In this document: positions 35,626 through 44,133 of the stretch, in pieces
Layout: every line of letters starts with the position of its first letter
Numbering within the stretch: the stretch's first letter is position 1
Translations under genes and position numbers: made by a program
Notes under the pieces: model-generated
Told to the model about the DNA's origin: nothing
The model's input: only the letters and a program-made list of their open reading frames with translations
The model's database searches: none
Assembly (NCBI GenBank): GCA_030950365.1
Contig: JAUZRQ010000003.1
Span: 1-61,350, forward strand
DNA from: Candidatus Zhuqueibacterota bacterium
GTDB taxonomy: Bacteria; Zhuqueibacterota; Zhuqueibacteria; Zhuqueibacterales; Geothermadaptataceae
DNA length: 61,350 nt
Direction: 5' to 3'

Positions 35626-36672
35626 TTAAAAAACCATGGCTTCCCACACCGTCAAAATCAGGATCACGCCCACAAACAGGGTTCCGAACACATAATTCAT
35701 TTTCACTTTAGGCATTTTCTGCTTGAAGAGCTCATCGATGAATGGCCAGAAGGTCAGGATGATCAGGCCAGCCACCAGCGAGTAAATGCCCACCGACAGC
35801 GGCAACAGCTTGAGGATACGGTACACCGGATAGAAATACCACTCCGGCTTGATGTGGATCGGAGTCTGGTCCGGTGTGGCCGGCTCGCCGATACCGGGCG
35901 GGAACACCACCGACAGCGCGCTCATCACGGTGACCAGAAACAGGGTCGCAATGATGACTTTATAAAAGTGTGATGGATAAAACGGATAGTGGCCTTCGCC
36001 TTCGTGGCCTTCGATTTCGGCCACGCCATGCAGACGCAGAACCAGAATGTGCAGAAAGATCAAAAATGTCATGACCGGCGGCAAAAGTCCGATGTGAATG
36101 GTGAAAAAGCGGGTCAGCGTATTCGGATTGACGTTCTCACCGCCGCGCAGGAAGTTCAAAACCGTGTTGCCCACCAGTGGCACGGCTTTAAAGAAATTGG
36201 TGCCCACGGTGGTGGCCCAGTACGAGAGCTGATTGTAAATCAGCGAATAGCCGGTGAAGGCAAAGGTCAGGGTGGTCAGGAGCAGCAGCACGCCGATGAT
36301 CCAGTTCAGCTCCCGCGGCGGCCGGTAGGCGCGAGTGAAGATGACGCGCACCATATGCAAAAACAGCGCGATCACCATCAAATTGGAACCCCAGCGATGA
36401 ATGCCGCGAATCAGGAAGCCGAAACGCACATCCTCGGTGATGTGGCGCACGCTCTCATAGGCCATCTCCGGCGACGGGATGTAGTAAAACGTGAGCAGAA
36501 TGCCGGTCAGCACCTGAAAGGCAAAAATGATCAACGGCGTGGCGCCCATCGCATAAAACCACTTTTTCATGTGGTATGGGATGGGTTCCTTGATAAAGAT
36601 CTTCTCGTTGATCTCAACAAATTTCTGGTAATCGATGGGGAATCGTTCTAATAACCATTCTTTCACTCTCAT
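35626..36672 (-). CDS. cytochrome b (bc1/b6f-type, full length)
   Basis: A 348-residue integral membrane cytochrome b. Haem ligand histidines occur in two helices (HRWGSNLMVIALFLH and FFTIHIGLLPPVMTFLIFLH, listed in parts), and the Qo-site motif is PEWY in HIKPEWYFYP. Both the N-terminal four-helix part and the subunit IV-like part are in one chain. The ATG overlaps the Rieske stop codon (TAATG), so translation is coupled. It should oxidise menaquinol and pass electrons through the Rieske protein to periplasmic cytochromes, probably the octahaem enzyme encoded next. Confidence 0.92.
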   Translation of the reverse strand: MRVKEWLLERFPIDYQKFVEINEKIFIKEPIPYHMKKWFYAMGATPLIIFAFQVLTGILLTFYYIPSPEMAYESVRHITEDVRFGFLIRGIHRWGSNLMVIALFLHMVRVIFTRAYRPPRELNWIIGVLLLLTTLTFAFTGYSLIYNQLSYWATTVGTNFFKAVPLVGNTVLNFLRGGENVNPNTLTRFFTIHIGLLPPVMTFLIFLHILVLRLHGVAEIEGHEGEGHYPFYPSHFYKVIIATLFLVTVMSALSVVFPPGIGEPATPDQTPIHIKPEWYFYPVYRILKLLPLSVGIYSLVAGLIILTFWPFIDELFKQKMPKVKMNYVFGTLFVGVILILTVWEAMVF

Positions 36673-37136
36673 TATGACCACCTCCCTTGCCTTTGTTCGA
36701 TGGTAATGAAAACCAGATCGTTCTCAATCGTAACTTTATACTCATCGAGAGGTCGTGGGGGTGGTCCACCAATCACCGTGCCGTCAGGGGCGAATATGCC
36801 CTTGTGGCAGGGACAGTAAAAGCGGTTTTTGGCCTCTTCCCATTTCACCAGACAGCCGAGATGGGTGCAGATGCCGGAATAGACCCGAAAGCCATCTTCC
36901 AGATGCACCACATACAGCGGCACCCTGCCCACCAGAAGCCGACGCGCCTTCCCGAGCGGGATATCGCGCGTTTTGGCGACCATGTATTTGGTGTAGCGAC
37001 GCCGGCCCAGATCGGGATACAGATACATCCATACGTCGCGTAGAAACGTGATCGCCGCCACGAAGACGCCTCCGCCCATGAACAGATTGGCGAAAAATTC
37101 TCGACGAGACGTTGGTCGTTTGTCTTTTTCTGTCAT
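36672..37136 (-). CDS. Rieske iron-sulfur protein
   Basis: A 154-residue Rieske protein: a Tat-like or basic N-terminus (SRREFFANLF) with one TM helix, then the 2Fe-2S binding boxes CTHLGC and CPCHKG about 15 residues apart, and a GGPPPRPLDEY segment as in bc/b6f Rieske proteins. With the following cytochrome b it forms a quinol-oxidising complex. No cytochrome c1 or f gene is nearby; a multihaem cytochrome could fill that place. Confidence 0.93.
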   Translation of the reverse strand: MTEKDKRPTSRREFFANLFMGGGVFVAAITFLRDVWMYLYPDLGRRRYTKYMVAKTRDIPLGKARRLLVGRVPLYVVHLEDGFRVYSGICTHLGCLVKWEEAKNRFYCPCHKGIFAPDGTVIGGPPPRPLDEYKVTIENDLVFITIEQRQGRWS

Positions 37137-37146
37137 TATCCACTCC

Positions 37147-38064
37147 TCATTTGTGCCGACTCACCTGTATCAATTGAAACGGTTTCTTTTCAAAATTGCG
37201 GGACGCTCCACCTTGCGAACCGGCGGCGCCGAATCCGAAAGTCAGAGCATGTCCCGCATTTTCACAGAAGGCCACACACAGTCCACAATTAAAGCAGTAC
37301 GGATACAGGGTTTCGATTTCTTTCGGAGCCAGATGTAGCGGACAGACCGCATAGCACGGAGCCGTTCCCGGCTTGCAATCGCACATTTCGGTATTGAATT
37401 GCACCCGCAGGGACCGCCGTCCCTGAAACAGCGCCAGGCCGGCCCCCACCGGACAGGCATATTTGCACCAAAAACGGCGAAACAGCGCCGCTTCAATGGC
37501 AAAAATGGCCAGCACCAGCACGATCTCGGCTCCCACGCCCAGGCCGAGAATGGCCTGCGACAGGAAGCTGGTGATAATGCCCGGTGCCGAAACATAGCTC
37601 AAAAGCGGCAATCCGAGTATCACGGTGATGAGCAACAGCGCCGTGAAGATCAGCCAGTACCACACCGCGCTCGGATTGCGGCCGAATTTGAAGTGATGCT
37701 CCCGCTTCCAGCGTTTCGGGAAAAATCGCTGTTGCACGGCATCGATCCATTCGGAAAGCGTGTTTTGAGGGCACACCCAACTGCAAAACACGCGGCCAAA
37801 CAGCCAGGCAATCACCACTGGCACCACGGCGGCCAGCAGCAGGGGGAGGTAAATTTCTCTGGTTAGCAGAATAGTCTGCAAAACCATCACCGGATCGGCC
37901 ATATCCAGCTCGCCAATGGAAATGCTGTACAGCGTGCCGACAATGGCATGAATGCCGGAGCCGTTGAGCACCGGCACGGCCACAAACAGCAGCAGCGACA
38001 GGGCCTGCACCCAGCGCCGATATCGGTTCAGGCGTCGGTAGGTGTGATTATTCTTTGCATTCAT
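37147..38064 (-). CDS. NapH-like membrane ferredoxin
   Basis: A 305-residue quinol-dehydrogenase-type protein with about four TM helices, the cytoplasmic cysteine motifs FCSWVCPQN and CKYACPVG typical of NapH, and two C-terminal 4Fe-4S sets (CKPGTAPCYAVCP and CFNCGLCVAFC). In NapGH systems the pair moves electrons from menaquinol to the periplasm. It follows two NapG-like genes, in keeping with that role. Confidence 0.85.
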   Translation of the reverse strand: MNAKNNHTYRRLNRYRRWVQALSLLLFVAVPVLNGSGIHAIVGTLYSISIGELDMADPVMVLQTILLTREIYLPLLLAAVVPVVIAWLFGRVFCSWVCPQNTLSEWIDAVQQRFFPKRWKREHHFKFGRNPSAVWYWLIFTALLLITVILGLPLLSYVSAPGIITSFLSQAILGLGVGAEIVLVLAIFAIEAALFRRFWCKYACPVGAGLALFQGRRSLRVQFNTEMCDCKPGTAPCYAVCPLHLAPKEIETLYPYCFNCGLCVAFCENAGHALTFGFGAAGSQGGASRNFEKKPFQLIQVSRHK

Positions 38065-38088
38065 GGTTCTGTTGGGTCGTCGATTCGC

Positions 38089-38628
38089 CTAAACATCATG
38101 CGCGCTTTTTACCGTAATGGCTTTCTCCTCCGCCGGGCAAACGTATTCGCACACGCCGCAGCCCACGCATTTGTCGGCATGCACCTTGGGGTAAATCTCA
38201 TTCTCCAGGGTGATGGCTTCACGATACATCGGACAGCGTTCGAAACAGGCGCGACAAATGACGCCCATATACGGCAAGCATTTAGACTCATCGATCACGG
38301 CCACGCCCATGCGAACCCGGGTTTTGTCCTGCAGGTCGTTATCCAGGGCGCCTGTGGGACAGACCGGCGGGCACTTCATGCACAGATAGCACGGCATGCG
38401 CTGCGGAAAAATAATGGGCGTCCCGAATTTGTCGCCCCATTCGATGTGCGCCATCTGAATACTGCCATACGGGCAGACCTGAGCGCACTTGTTGCACTTG
38501 ATGCATTTTTTGACGAACTCCGCTTCCCGTACGGCGCCCGGCGGCCTCAGTGGCGATCGATGCAAGCGAAAAGCCCTGAAGAGAATGGCGAACCAATCCT
38601 GTATCCCGTTCATGGCTTCTCCCATCAT
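38089..38628 (-). CDS. NapG-like polyferredoxin 2
   Basis: A 179-residue iron-sulfur protein with four cysteine groups: CIKCNKCAQVCP, CYLCMKCPPVCP, CLPYMGVICRACFERCP and CVGCGVCEYVCP, the NapG/NapF pattern for four 4Fe-4S clusters. It has no clear Tat signal, unlike the preceding paralogue, so it may be cytoplasmic or co-exported. Its start shares a base with the stop of the upstream paralogue. Confidence 0.8.
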   Translation of the reverse strand: MMGEAMNGIQDWFAILFRAFRLHRSPLRPPGAVREAEFVKKCIKCNKCAQVCPYGSIQMAHIEWGDKFGTPIIFPQRMPCYLCMKCPPVCPTGALDNDLQDKTRVRMGVAVIDESKCLPYMGVICRACFERCPMYREAITLENEIYPKVHADKCVGCGVCEYVCPAEEKAITVKSAHDV

Positions 38629-39251
38629 CAGGCGTTCGGTTGCAACGTCCCCGCGAATTTTTGCGCGGGTTGAATCTCAATCGCCGGAGGTTCCGCCGGG
38701 CAAACGTACAGGCACACTCCGCACCCGGTGCAATTCTGGCTGTTGATTTCCGGCTGTCCTCGAAAATTCCAAGCGATAGCCCGATGGCCAATCGGGCAGT
38801 TGGTCACGCAGCTCTGGCAGCGATGTCCCTGCCAGGCCAGGCAGGAATCGCTGATAATGCGGGCCCGGCCCATGGGCAGGATCGCCTCATCGAAGATCAA
38901 TGCCCCCTCCTTGCAGGCCTCGATGCATGGAAAGTCGCGGCACCAATAGCACGGACTCTGTCGCGGTTCGATGATCGGTGTGCCCATGGCGTCGCCGTAT
39001 TCCTCGCGGGCCATGCCAATGGCCCAGTGTGGGCAGGCTTTTACGCACTCTTCGCAGCGTGTGCATTTCTGTAAAAACGTCGTTTCGGCGATTGCTCCCG
39101 GTGGCCGCAACAGCGGTTTTGCGGATGGATCAGGGCAGGCATCCTGCAACATGGCTAAAGGGGAGAGTTGCGCGAGTTTATCCGCAAGTGCCGCCAATCC
39201 CAGACGAAAAAATTGTTTGCGACTCACCGCACGCTGCGAATCCAATCCCAT
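38628..39251 (-). CDS. NapG-like polyferredoxin 1
   Basis: A 207-residue protein from MGLDSQRAVSRKQFFRLG, a start favoured by AGAGGTGG upstream. The N-terminus resembles a Tat signal (SRKQFFRLG). Four 4Fe-4S sets follow (CTRCEECVKACP, CYWCRDFPCIEAC, CLAWQGHRCQSCVTNCP, CTGCGVCLYVCP). It is a paralogue of the next gene; tandem NapG-like proteins are unusual. Confidence 0.8.
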   Translation of the reverse strand: MGLDSQRAVSRKQFFRLGLAALADKLAQLSPLAMLQDACPDPSAKPLLRPPGAIAETTFLQKCTRCEECVKACPHWAIGMAREEYGDAMGTPIIEPRQSPCYWCRDFPCIEACKEGALIFDEAILPMGRARIISDSCLAWQGHRCQSCVTNCPIGHRAIAWNFRGQPEINSQNCTGCGVCLYVCPAEPPAIEIQPAQKFAGTLQPNA

Positions 39252-39261
39252 CGGACCACCT

Positions 39262-39507
39262 CTATTCCTGGACTTCATCTTCGAAATTGATGTAGGTCGG
39301 CGATACGCTCAGCACGTCATCGATCGATTCCATGATGAAAGCCGTGAGATTTTCGAGCTGCTTGATGTCATGAATCTCGGCGACCACGATGATGTTGTTA
39401 TCGCGATGCACGCCATAAGTGGTCACGCGAGGAATTTTCTGCAACTGCGTTAGCACCGCATCCGCTTTTCCAGGACGCGTCTTCACTATCATGCTGCTGA
39501 TCAACAT
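39262..39507 (-). CDS. napD: NapD-like chaperone
   Basis: An 81-residue protein with the ferredoxin-like NapD fold pattern (MLISSMIVKTRPGKADAVLTQL, here in parts; YGVHRDNNIIVVAEIHD). NapD binds the Tat signal of NapA and controls its maturation. It lies 158 bases after napA and 11 bases before the ferredoxin start. Confidence 0.85.
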   Translation of the reverse strand: MLISSMIVKTRPGKADAVLTQLQKIPRVTTYGVHRDNNIIVVAEIHDIKQLENLTAFIMESIDDVLSVSPTYINFEDEVQE

Positions 39508-39665
39508 GGTCTCTTTGGTTTTTGAGATTCAAAGCAACAGCCCTGCGCAGCCGGGTGGCGCTTTCGACGATAACCATGGGGGCTATTATCGCACCGGCTG
39601 CGCTTCGACTGCGCAGGCGCTGGCTCACACATGGGACATGGGCTGTAACAGATCCGGGTGCAGAC
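39508..39665. other. gap between napA and napD
   Basis: A 158-base gap in an otherwise tight operon. It has repeated CTGCGCAG/TGCGCAGG text (near 39552 and 39611), able to form an inverted pair. This could be an mRNA-processing or stabilising structure. No gene is seen. Confidence 0.35.
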
Positions 39666-41918
39666 TCAGGCTTTGACAACCTTCGCCGCACACACCTTGT
39701 ATTCCGGCTCTTTCGAGCCCGGATCGATCGCATCGTTGGTCAACAGGTTGGCCAGTTTCTCCGGCCAGTGCCACGGCACAAACAGCGTCTTCTCGCGCGG
39801 CCGGTCGATGACTCGCGCGGTCAGTTCCAGTTCGCCGCGCCGGGTGATGACCTTCACCTTGTCCTTATCCGCAATGCCCAGCCGGGCCGCATCTTTGGGG
39901 TTGATCTCCACATACGGTCCGGGCACGGCGCGCACCAACTGGGGCACCGTTCCGGTCATGGTCATGGTGTGAAAATGCTCCAGAACGCGGCCGGTGGTCA
40001 GCGCAAACGGATATTCGCTGTCGGTCGGCTCTTCCGGCCCTTTGGCCGGGCGAGCATACACCACCGCGCGGCCATCAGGCTTGCCGTAGAAATACATCCG
40101 CCGGCCTTTGGCTTTGTCCTTCGGGAACAACGGATCTTCCTCGGTAAAACGGTGCCGGGTGCCGGGATGATCGGTCGTGGGCACCGGCCAGCGCAAACCA
40201 CGCACCTGTTTCAATCGCCAGTACGGCGCGCCCATCAGGTCCATATCGCGACCTTTGGTGGTCAGAATGTATTCGTTCCACACGTCTTCCGGCGACTTGA
40301 AATGCTCGAAGTTCTTGCCGTAGCCCAGCCGGCGCGCCAGATCGATCAGGATGTCGCCATCCCAACGGGCTTCGCCGCGTGGTTCTATTACTTTGGGCAT
40401 GTACTGCGAGCGCCGCTCCGTGCAGCCATACACGCCTTCTTTCTCCGACCAGAACGCCGCCGGCAGCACGACATCGGCGAGCTTGGTGGTCTCGGTCGGA
40501 TGGAAGGCATCGGCGACCACCAGAAATACGTCCTTCATGCCTTTGAGGTATTTGTTCAGATTCGGCAGCGACTGCGCCGGATTGGTGCACATCACGTACA
40601 GCGCCTTGATCTCGCCCCTGGCCACGGCCTCGAACAGCGCAATGGTGTGCTTACCCGGCTTGGGATTGATATTGGTCACCGGCACGTTCCAGATGGCCGC
40701 GATCTCTTTGCGGTGCTGCGGATTGGCGATTTTGCGGTGCCCGGGCAGGATGTGGCACAGTCCGCCACCTTCGCGCACGCCGCCGCAGGCGTTCGGCTGG
40801 CCCGTCAGCGATAGCGAATCACAGCCGGGCTTGCCAATTTTGCCGGTCAGCAGGTGCAGATTGTGAATGAGATTGTTCAGCCAGACACCGCGCGTACGCT
40901 GGTTCACGCCCATAGTCCAGAGGGTGACCGCCGTCGGCGATTGCCCGAACCAGCGCGCCGCTTTTACGATGTCTTCGGGATTGACGCCCGCGACCTTCGC
41001 GGCGTATTCCGGCGTGAATTTCTCTAAAAAGCGTTTGTAATCCTCATAGCTGATTTTCTTCTTGCCATCGCTGAAATTCACCGATTCTTTGATGAACTGC
41101 TCATCGGTGTAGCCTTCCTTCACGATAATGCGCGCGATGGCATGCATGACCGCCAGATCGTATCCGGGGATCGGCTGGATGTGAAGATCCGCCACGCGGT
41201 CGGTGGGGGTCTTGCGCGGATCGATGACGATGATTTTGATATTGGGGTTTCTGGATTTGCGTTCCACAATGCGGTCGAAAATGACCGGATGGCACTCGGC
41301 CGTGTTGCTGCCCACAATCATGAACAGCTCTGCATGATCGAGATCGTCGTAGCTGCCTACCGGCTCGTCGGCACCGAACGTCGTCAAATAGCCTCCCACG
41401 GCGCTGGCCATGCACAGACGCGGATTGCCTTCAAAATTGTTGGTTCCGATGTGGCCCTTGAACAGCTTATTGGCGATGTACGTTTCTTCGGTTTCCGCCT
41501 GGCCGGATCCATAGAATCCTACCGCGCTGGGACCGTATTTATCGATTACCTCGCGGAACTTTTTGGCTACCAGGTCCATGGCTTCATCCCAGGTCGCGCG
41601 CTCCAGCTTCCCGTTCTTCCGAATCATAGGATAAAGCAGGCGCGATTTGGCCGTGATCACTTTGTACAGATAAAAACCCTTCACGCACAAGAAGCCGCGG
41701 TTGACCGTGTTTTCCTTGTCGCCTTTCACACTCACGACTTTGCCGTCCTTCACGCCCACCATCATGCCGCAGCCCACGCCACAGAAGCGGCAAACGCTTT
41801 TATGCCAGCTAATGCCTGCGGCCGCATCCGCCTGGGAGGGTTTTAAAAACAGGTCAACGCCGATGGATGCTGCAGCCGCACTGGCTGCCGTTGCTTTTAA
41901 AAATTCTCTCCGATCCAT
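39666..41918 (-). CDS. napA: periplasmic nitrate reductase catalytic subunit NapA
   Basis: A 750-residue molybdopterin enzyme with a Tat signal (DRREFLKATAAS), the 4Fe-4S ligands C43, C46, C50 and C77 (CRFCGVGC ... GFLC), and the Mo-coordinating cysteine C168 in NPRLCMASAVGG, the NapA-type sequence. The length is close to the monomeric, NapB-independent NapA type rather than the longer proteobacterial enzyme. It reduces nitrate to nitrite in the periplasm. The adjacent tetrahaem lipoprotein and NapGH-like proteins are the likely electron donors. NasA-type assimilatory enzymes are less likely given the Tat signal and napD. Confidence 0.95.
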   Translation of the reverse strand: MDRREFLKATAASAAAASIGVDLFLKPSQADAAAGISWHKSVCRFCGVGCGMMVGVKDGKVVSVKGDKENTVNRGFLCVKGFYLYKVITAKSRLLYPMIRKNGKLERATWDEAMDLVAKKFREVIDKYGPSAVGFYGSGQAETEETYIANKLFKGHIGTNNFEGNPRLCMASAVGGYLTTFGADEPVGSYDDLDHAELFMIVGSNTAECHPVIFDRIVERKSRNPNIKIIVIDPRKTPTDRVADLHIQPIPGYDLAVMHAIARIIVKEGYTDEQFIKESVNFSDGKKKISYEDYKRFLEKFTPEYAAKVAGVNPEDIVKAARWFGQSPTAVTLWTMGVNQRTRGVWLNNLIHNLHLLTGKIGKPGCDSLSLTGQPNACGGVREGGGLCHILPGHRKIANPQHRKEIAAIWNVPVTNINPKPGKHTIALFEAVARGEIKALYVMCTNPAQSLPNLNKYLKGMKDVFLVVADAFHPTETTKLADVVLPAAFWSEKEGVYGCTERRSQYMPKVIEPRGEARWDGDILIDLARRLGYGKNFEHFKSPEDVWNEYILTTKGRDMDLMGAPYWRLKQVRGLRWPVPTTDHPGTRHRFTEEDPLFPKDKAKGRRMYFYGKPDGRAVVYARPAKGPEEPTDSEYPFALTTGRVLEHFHTMTMTGTVPQLVRAVPGPYVEINPKDAARLGIADKDKVKVITRRGELELTARVIDRPREKTLFVPWHWPEKLANLLTNDAIDPGSKEPEYKVCAAKVVKA

Positions 41919-41938
41919 GCTATTTTCATCCTCCTCAA

Positions 41939-42379
41939 TTAATTGTGGAACTTTAGCGTATGACCGTTATGGCAGGAGAAGCATGAGGACGCTTCGGTTT
42001 TGGAATAATCCACTTCTTTGGGAGAATGACAGGCGATGCAACGCTCGGTCGAGGGTTGCACGACAAACTCGGTTGTACCATCTCCATGGCAAACAAAACA
42101 GCCAACATTCACCATACCATGCAGCGATGCGTGCCATTGCTCCGCCACCTCAGGCGTTTCCTCCTTATGGCAATCGTAACAACTCTGATTAAAATCGACG
42201 TCGGGATGCTCGTCTTGCTGCGCGGTTCCTGCCTCAGCCAATTGCGCAGACACGACGGCTTGATCCGTATCGACCGCCTGGTTCATCTTTCGCGCATGCT
42301 CGGTTTGCGCACAGGCGAAAAACACCAGCGCAGATAACACCGCCAACCAGGCGATGGCAATGAGTGTTTTTCGTTCCAT
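41939..42379 (-). CDS. tetrahaem c-type cytochrome lipoprotein
   Basis: A 146-residue protein from the ATG at MERKTLIAIAW, which has AAGGGG upstream. A signal segment ends in a lipobox (VFFAC, C23), and four CXXCH motifs follow (CYDCH, CFVCH, CIACH, CFSCH). It is not NapB (dihaem) or NapC/NirT by pattern. It lies directly before napA with a 20-base gap, so it probably delivers electrons to NapA at the membrane surface. Confidence 0.82.
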   Translation of the reverse strand: MERKTLIAIAWLAVLSALVFFACAQTEHARKMNQAVDTDQAVVSAQLAEAGTAQQDEHPDVDFNQSCYDCHKEETPEVAEQWHASLHGMVNVGCFVCHGDGTTEFVVQPSTERCIACHSPKEVDYSKTEASSCFSCHNGHTLKFHN

Positions 42380-42413
42380 AAATGCCCCTTTCCTTTGATG
42401 TTCAGAAAGGTTG

Positions 42414-42445
42414 TGCACCTTCCGGATGCTTTTCCGGAAGGTGCA
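42414..42445 (-). other. intercistronic hairpin between porin and tetrahaem cytochrome genes
   Basis: TGCACCTTCCGG pairs perfectly with CCGGAAGGTGCA (12 base pairs) across an 8-base loop. The following sequence is only slightly T-rich, so it is more likely a partial terminator or 3'-end stabiliser. Either would make porin mRNA more abundant than the downstream genes. Confidence 0.65.
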
Positions 42446-42470
42446 TTGACTTTCCCGCTATGCGATTGGA

Positions 42471-43934
42471 TCAGAATTTATACGTAATGGTGGTTTTCGT
42501 CTCCCAGGCCGGATCGTTGAACTGGTTGGTGCCATTGATCAGATAGCCAGCAGCATCACCCGGGAAGAATACACCACCGCGAAACGTGAACACCAGTTGC
42601 GGATAAATTTTCCAATCCAGTTTCCAATCGATCTCTTTGCCGATGGTTTTCGAGGAAGCGGCATCGATCACTGTGGTGTTGGTGGCGGCATCCACATGCC
42701 AGGCATGGATGGCCTTGGTCGCGCCAATATAGGTAAACGAGCCAAACAGACTGACCTTTTTGCTGAACTTCAGCGTGCCGTTAAGCTGCAATAGCGTGGT
42801 GTTTTCCAGCTCGCGGTAACCACGCACGTTCGGGGCACCCAGACCCTGAGGCGTGATGCCTTCTTCATCCGGCATGATGGAGTCTTCCCAGATTTCCGTC
42901 ACATAGAAGAAACCCGATGTACGCAATTTATTGACGTTGCCTTTGCCGCCGGTCCAGTCGTCATCACCGGAGCCGATGCCCAGAACGCCGCCGAGCGTGA
43001 ATTTAGGTCCGATATCTTTGTTGGCCTTGAGGTACAGGTTGAACCCGCTCAGGTCGCCGTTGTTGATGTCCGTCAATTGTTTGGGACCGATCGTGATGTT
43101 GTTCACATCGTCCTTCCCAAATAGCAGGTTGAATTCGCCGATGAAATTGAAGCCTTTGGTCTTGTAGTTGGTCGCAAGCCCGAGGCAGGTCAACTGGCTG
43201 AGATGCGGCGTAAAGCGGGAACGGAAGTAATTGATATCATTGGGCATGTAGGTCGTGCCATCGTCGTCACCCGCATCCCTGTAATAGAAAGCAAACGCCT
43301 GATAGCTCAGGTTGCCCATTTTATTTTTCAGACTGATGTACAGCAGATCGGCATCGTTGCCATCAGTCACGACGTTGCCATTCGCATCTTTGGTTTCGGC
43401 ATCGGTTAGACCATCCACCCCTTCAGAAACCTTGGCCCAGCCCAGCTCAACCTTTTTGTTGATGACCATCTGCACGCCATCGAGGTTGTTATCCAGCACC
43501 ATCTTGTTGCCGAAGCCGTACCACATGCGGCCCACACGGAACATGAAAGCCGTGTTGGGAATATCGAACTCGATGTAGGCCTGATCGACGTGAAACAGGA
43601 AATTGGTGTCTTTGAAATCGAAAAGGCTGCTGCCACCGGTTTTGCCAATGCGATCGACCGTCCGATCGGCATTGTCCACGCCCCACCATCCCTGCGCCAT
43701 ATCGAAACGCGTGATGGCGCGGAGATGATCGTTGGCCGCAAAGGTCAAATGCAGCCGCAACATCTGCACGGTGTATACATCGTTGTAGGTCGCTTTGCCA
43801 AGAGTAAAATCGTGCTGGGACTGCCGCCACGCCGTGTAAACGCCTTTGTACTTCAAGCTGGTTTGTGCAAATGCCAGACTCGTGGCAAGGATCACCATCG
43901 CCCCGATCAACGAAACAATTCGCTTGCTCACCAT
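42471..43934 (-). CDS. outer-membrane porin-like beta-barrel protein
   Basis: A 487-residue exported protein: signal peptide ending SLAFAQ, then amphipathic beta strands with frequent Trp/Tyr/Phe and a terminal Phe (KTTITYKF). No haem motif. It resembles porins of the alginate-export or phosphate-selective type, but I cannot assign a family. GAGGAG precedes the ATG. As first gene of the nitrate operon it may let nitrate or nitrite through the outer membrane. Confidence 0.75.
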   Translation of the reverse strand: MVSKRIVSLIGAMVILATSLAFAQTSLKYKGVYTAWRQSQHDFTLGKATYNDVYTVQMLRLHLTFAANDHLRAITRFDMAQGWWGVDNADRTVDRIGKTGGSSLFDFKDTNFLFHVDQAYIEFDIPNTAFMFRVGRMWYGFGNKMVLDNNLDGVQMVINKKVELGWAKVSEGVDGLTDAETKDANGNVVTDGNDADLLYISLKNKMGNLSYQAFAFYYRDAGDDDGTTYMPNDINYFRSRFTPHLSQLTCLGLATNYKTKGFNFIGEFNLLFGKDDVNNITIGPKQLTDINNGDLSGFNLYLKANKDIGPKFTLGGVLGIGSGDDDWTGGKGNVNKLRTSGFFYVTEIWEDSIMPDEEGITPQGLGAPNVRGYRELENTTLLQLNGTLKFSKKVSLFGSFTYIGATKAIHAWHVDAATNTTVIDAASSKTIGKEIDWKLDWKIYPQLVFTFRGGVFFPGDAAGYLINGTNQFNDPAWETKTTITYKF

Positions 43935-44043
43935 ATTTCACTCCTCACACATGTTGGGTTCATAAATTACGAGGAAATTTCGCTGCCCTCCTCAGCCTTG
44001 AATGCCTTGCACCTGATCAAGCCATCGCGCTGGCTCTATCGCC

Positions 44044-44083
44044 TTTTTATTAGCTATTTTAATAGTTGTCAATTTTTGTGCCA
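44044..44083 (-). promoter_or_regulatory. promoter region of the nap-HAO operon
   Basis: On the minus strand, TTGACA (44067-44072) is followed after 17 bases by TAAAAA (44044-44049). Just upstream and overlapping, TGGCAC-AAAAA-TTGA (44069-44083) is close to a sigma-54 -24/-12 element but lacks the final C of TTGC. Either polymerase form is possible. The leader would be about 100 bases. Confidence 0.45.
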
Positions 44084-44133
44084 GCACACTTATTTCTTAT
44101 TTTCCAATGATTTAAGAATTCGGTTGTTCTGCG

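Noticed and set aside
39522-40814. 430-codon plus-strand frame opposite napA
   Set aside because: It is an antisense shadow of napA, whose cofactor ligands are all present on the other strand.
39666-41918. Possibility that the molybdoenzyme is a formate dehydrogenase or assimilatory NasA
   Set aside because: The Mo ligand context NPRLCMASA, the Tat signal and the adjoining napD, napG- and napH-like genes favour NapA.
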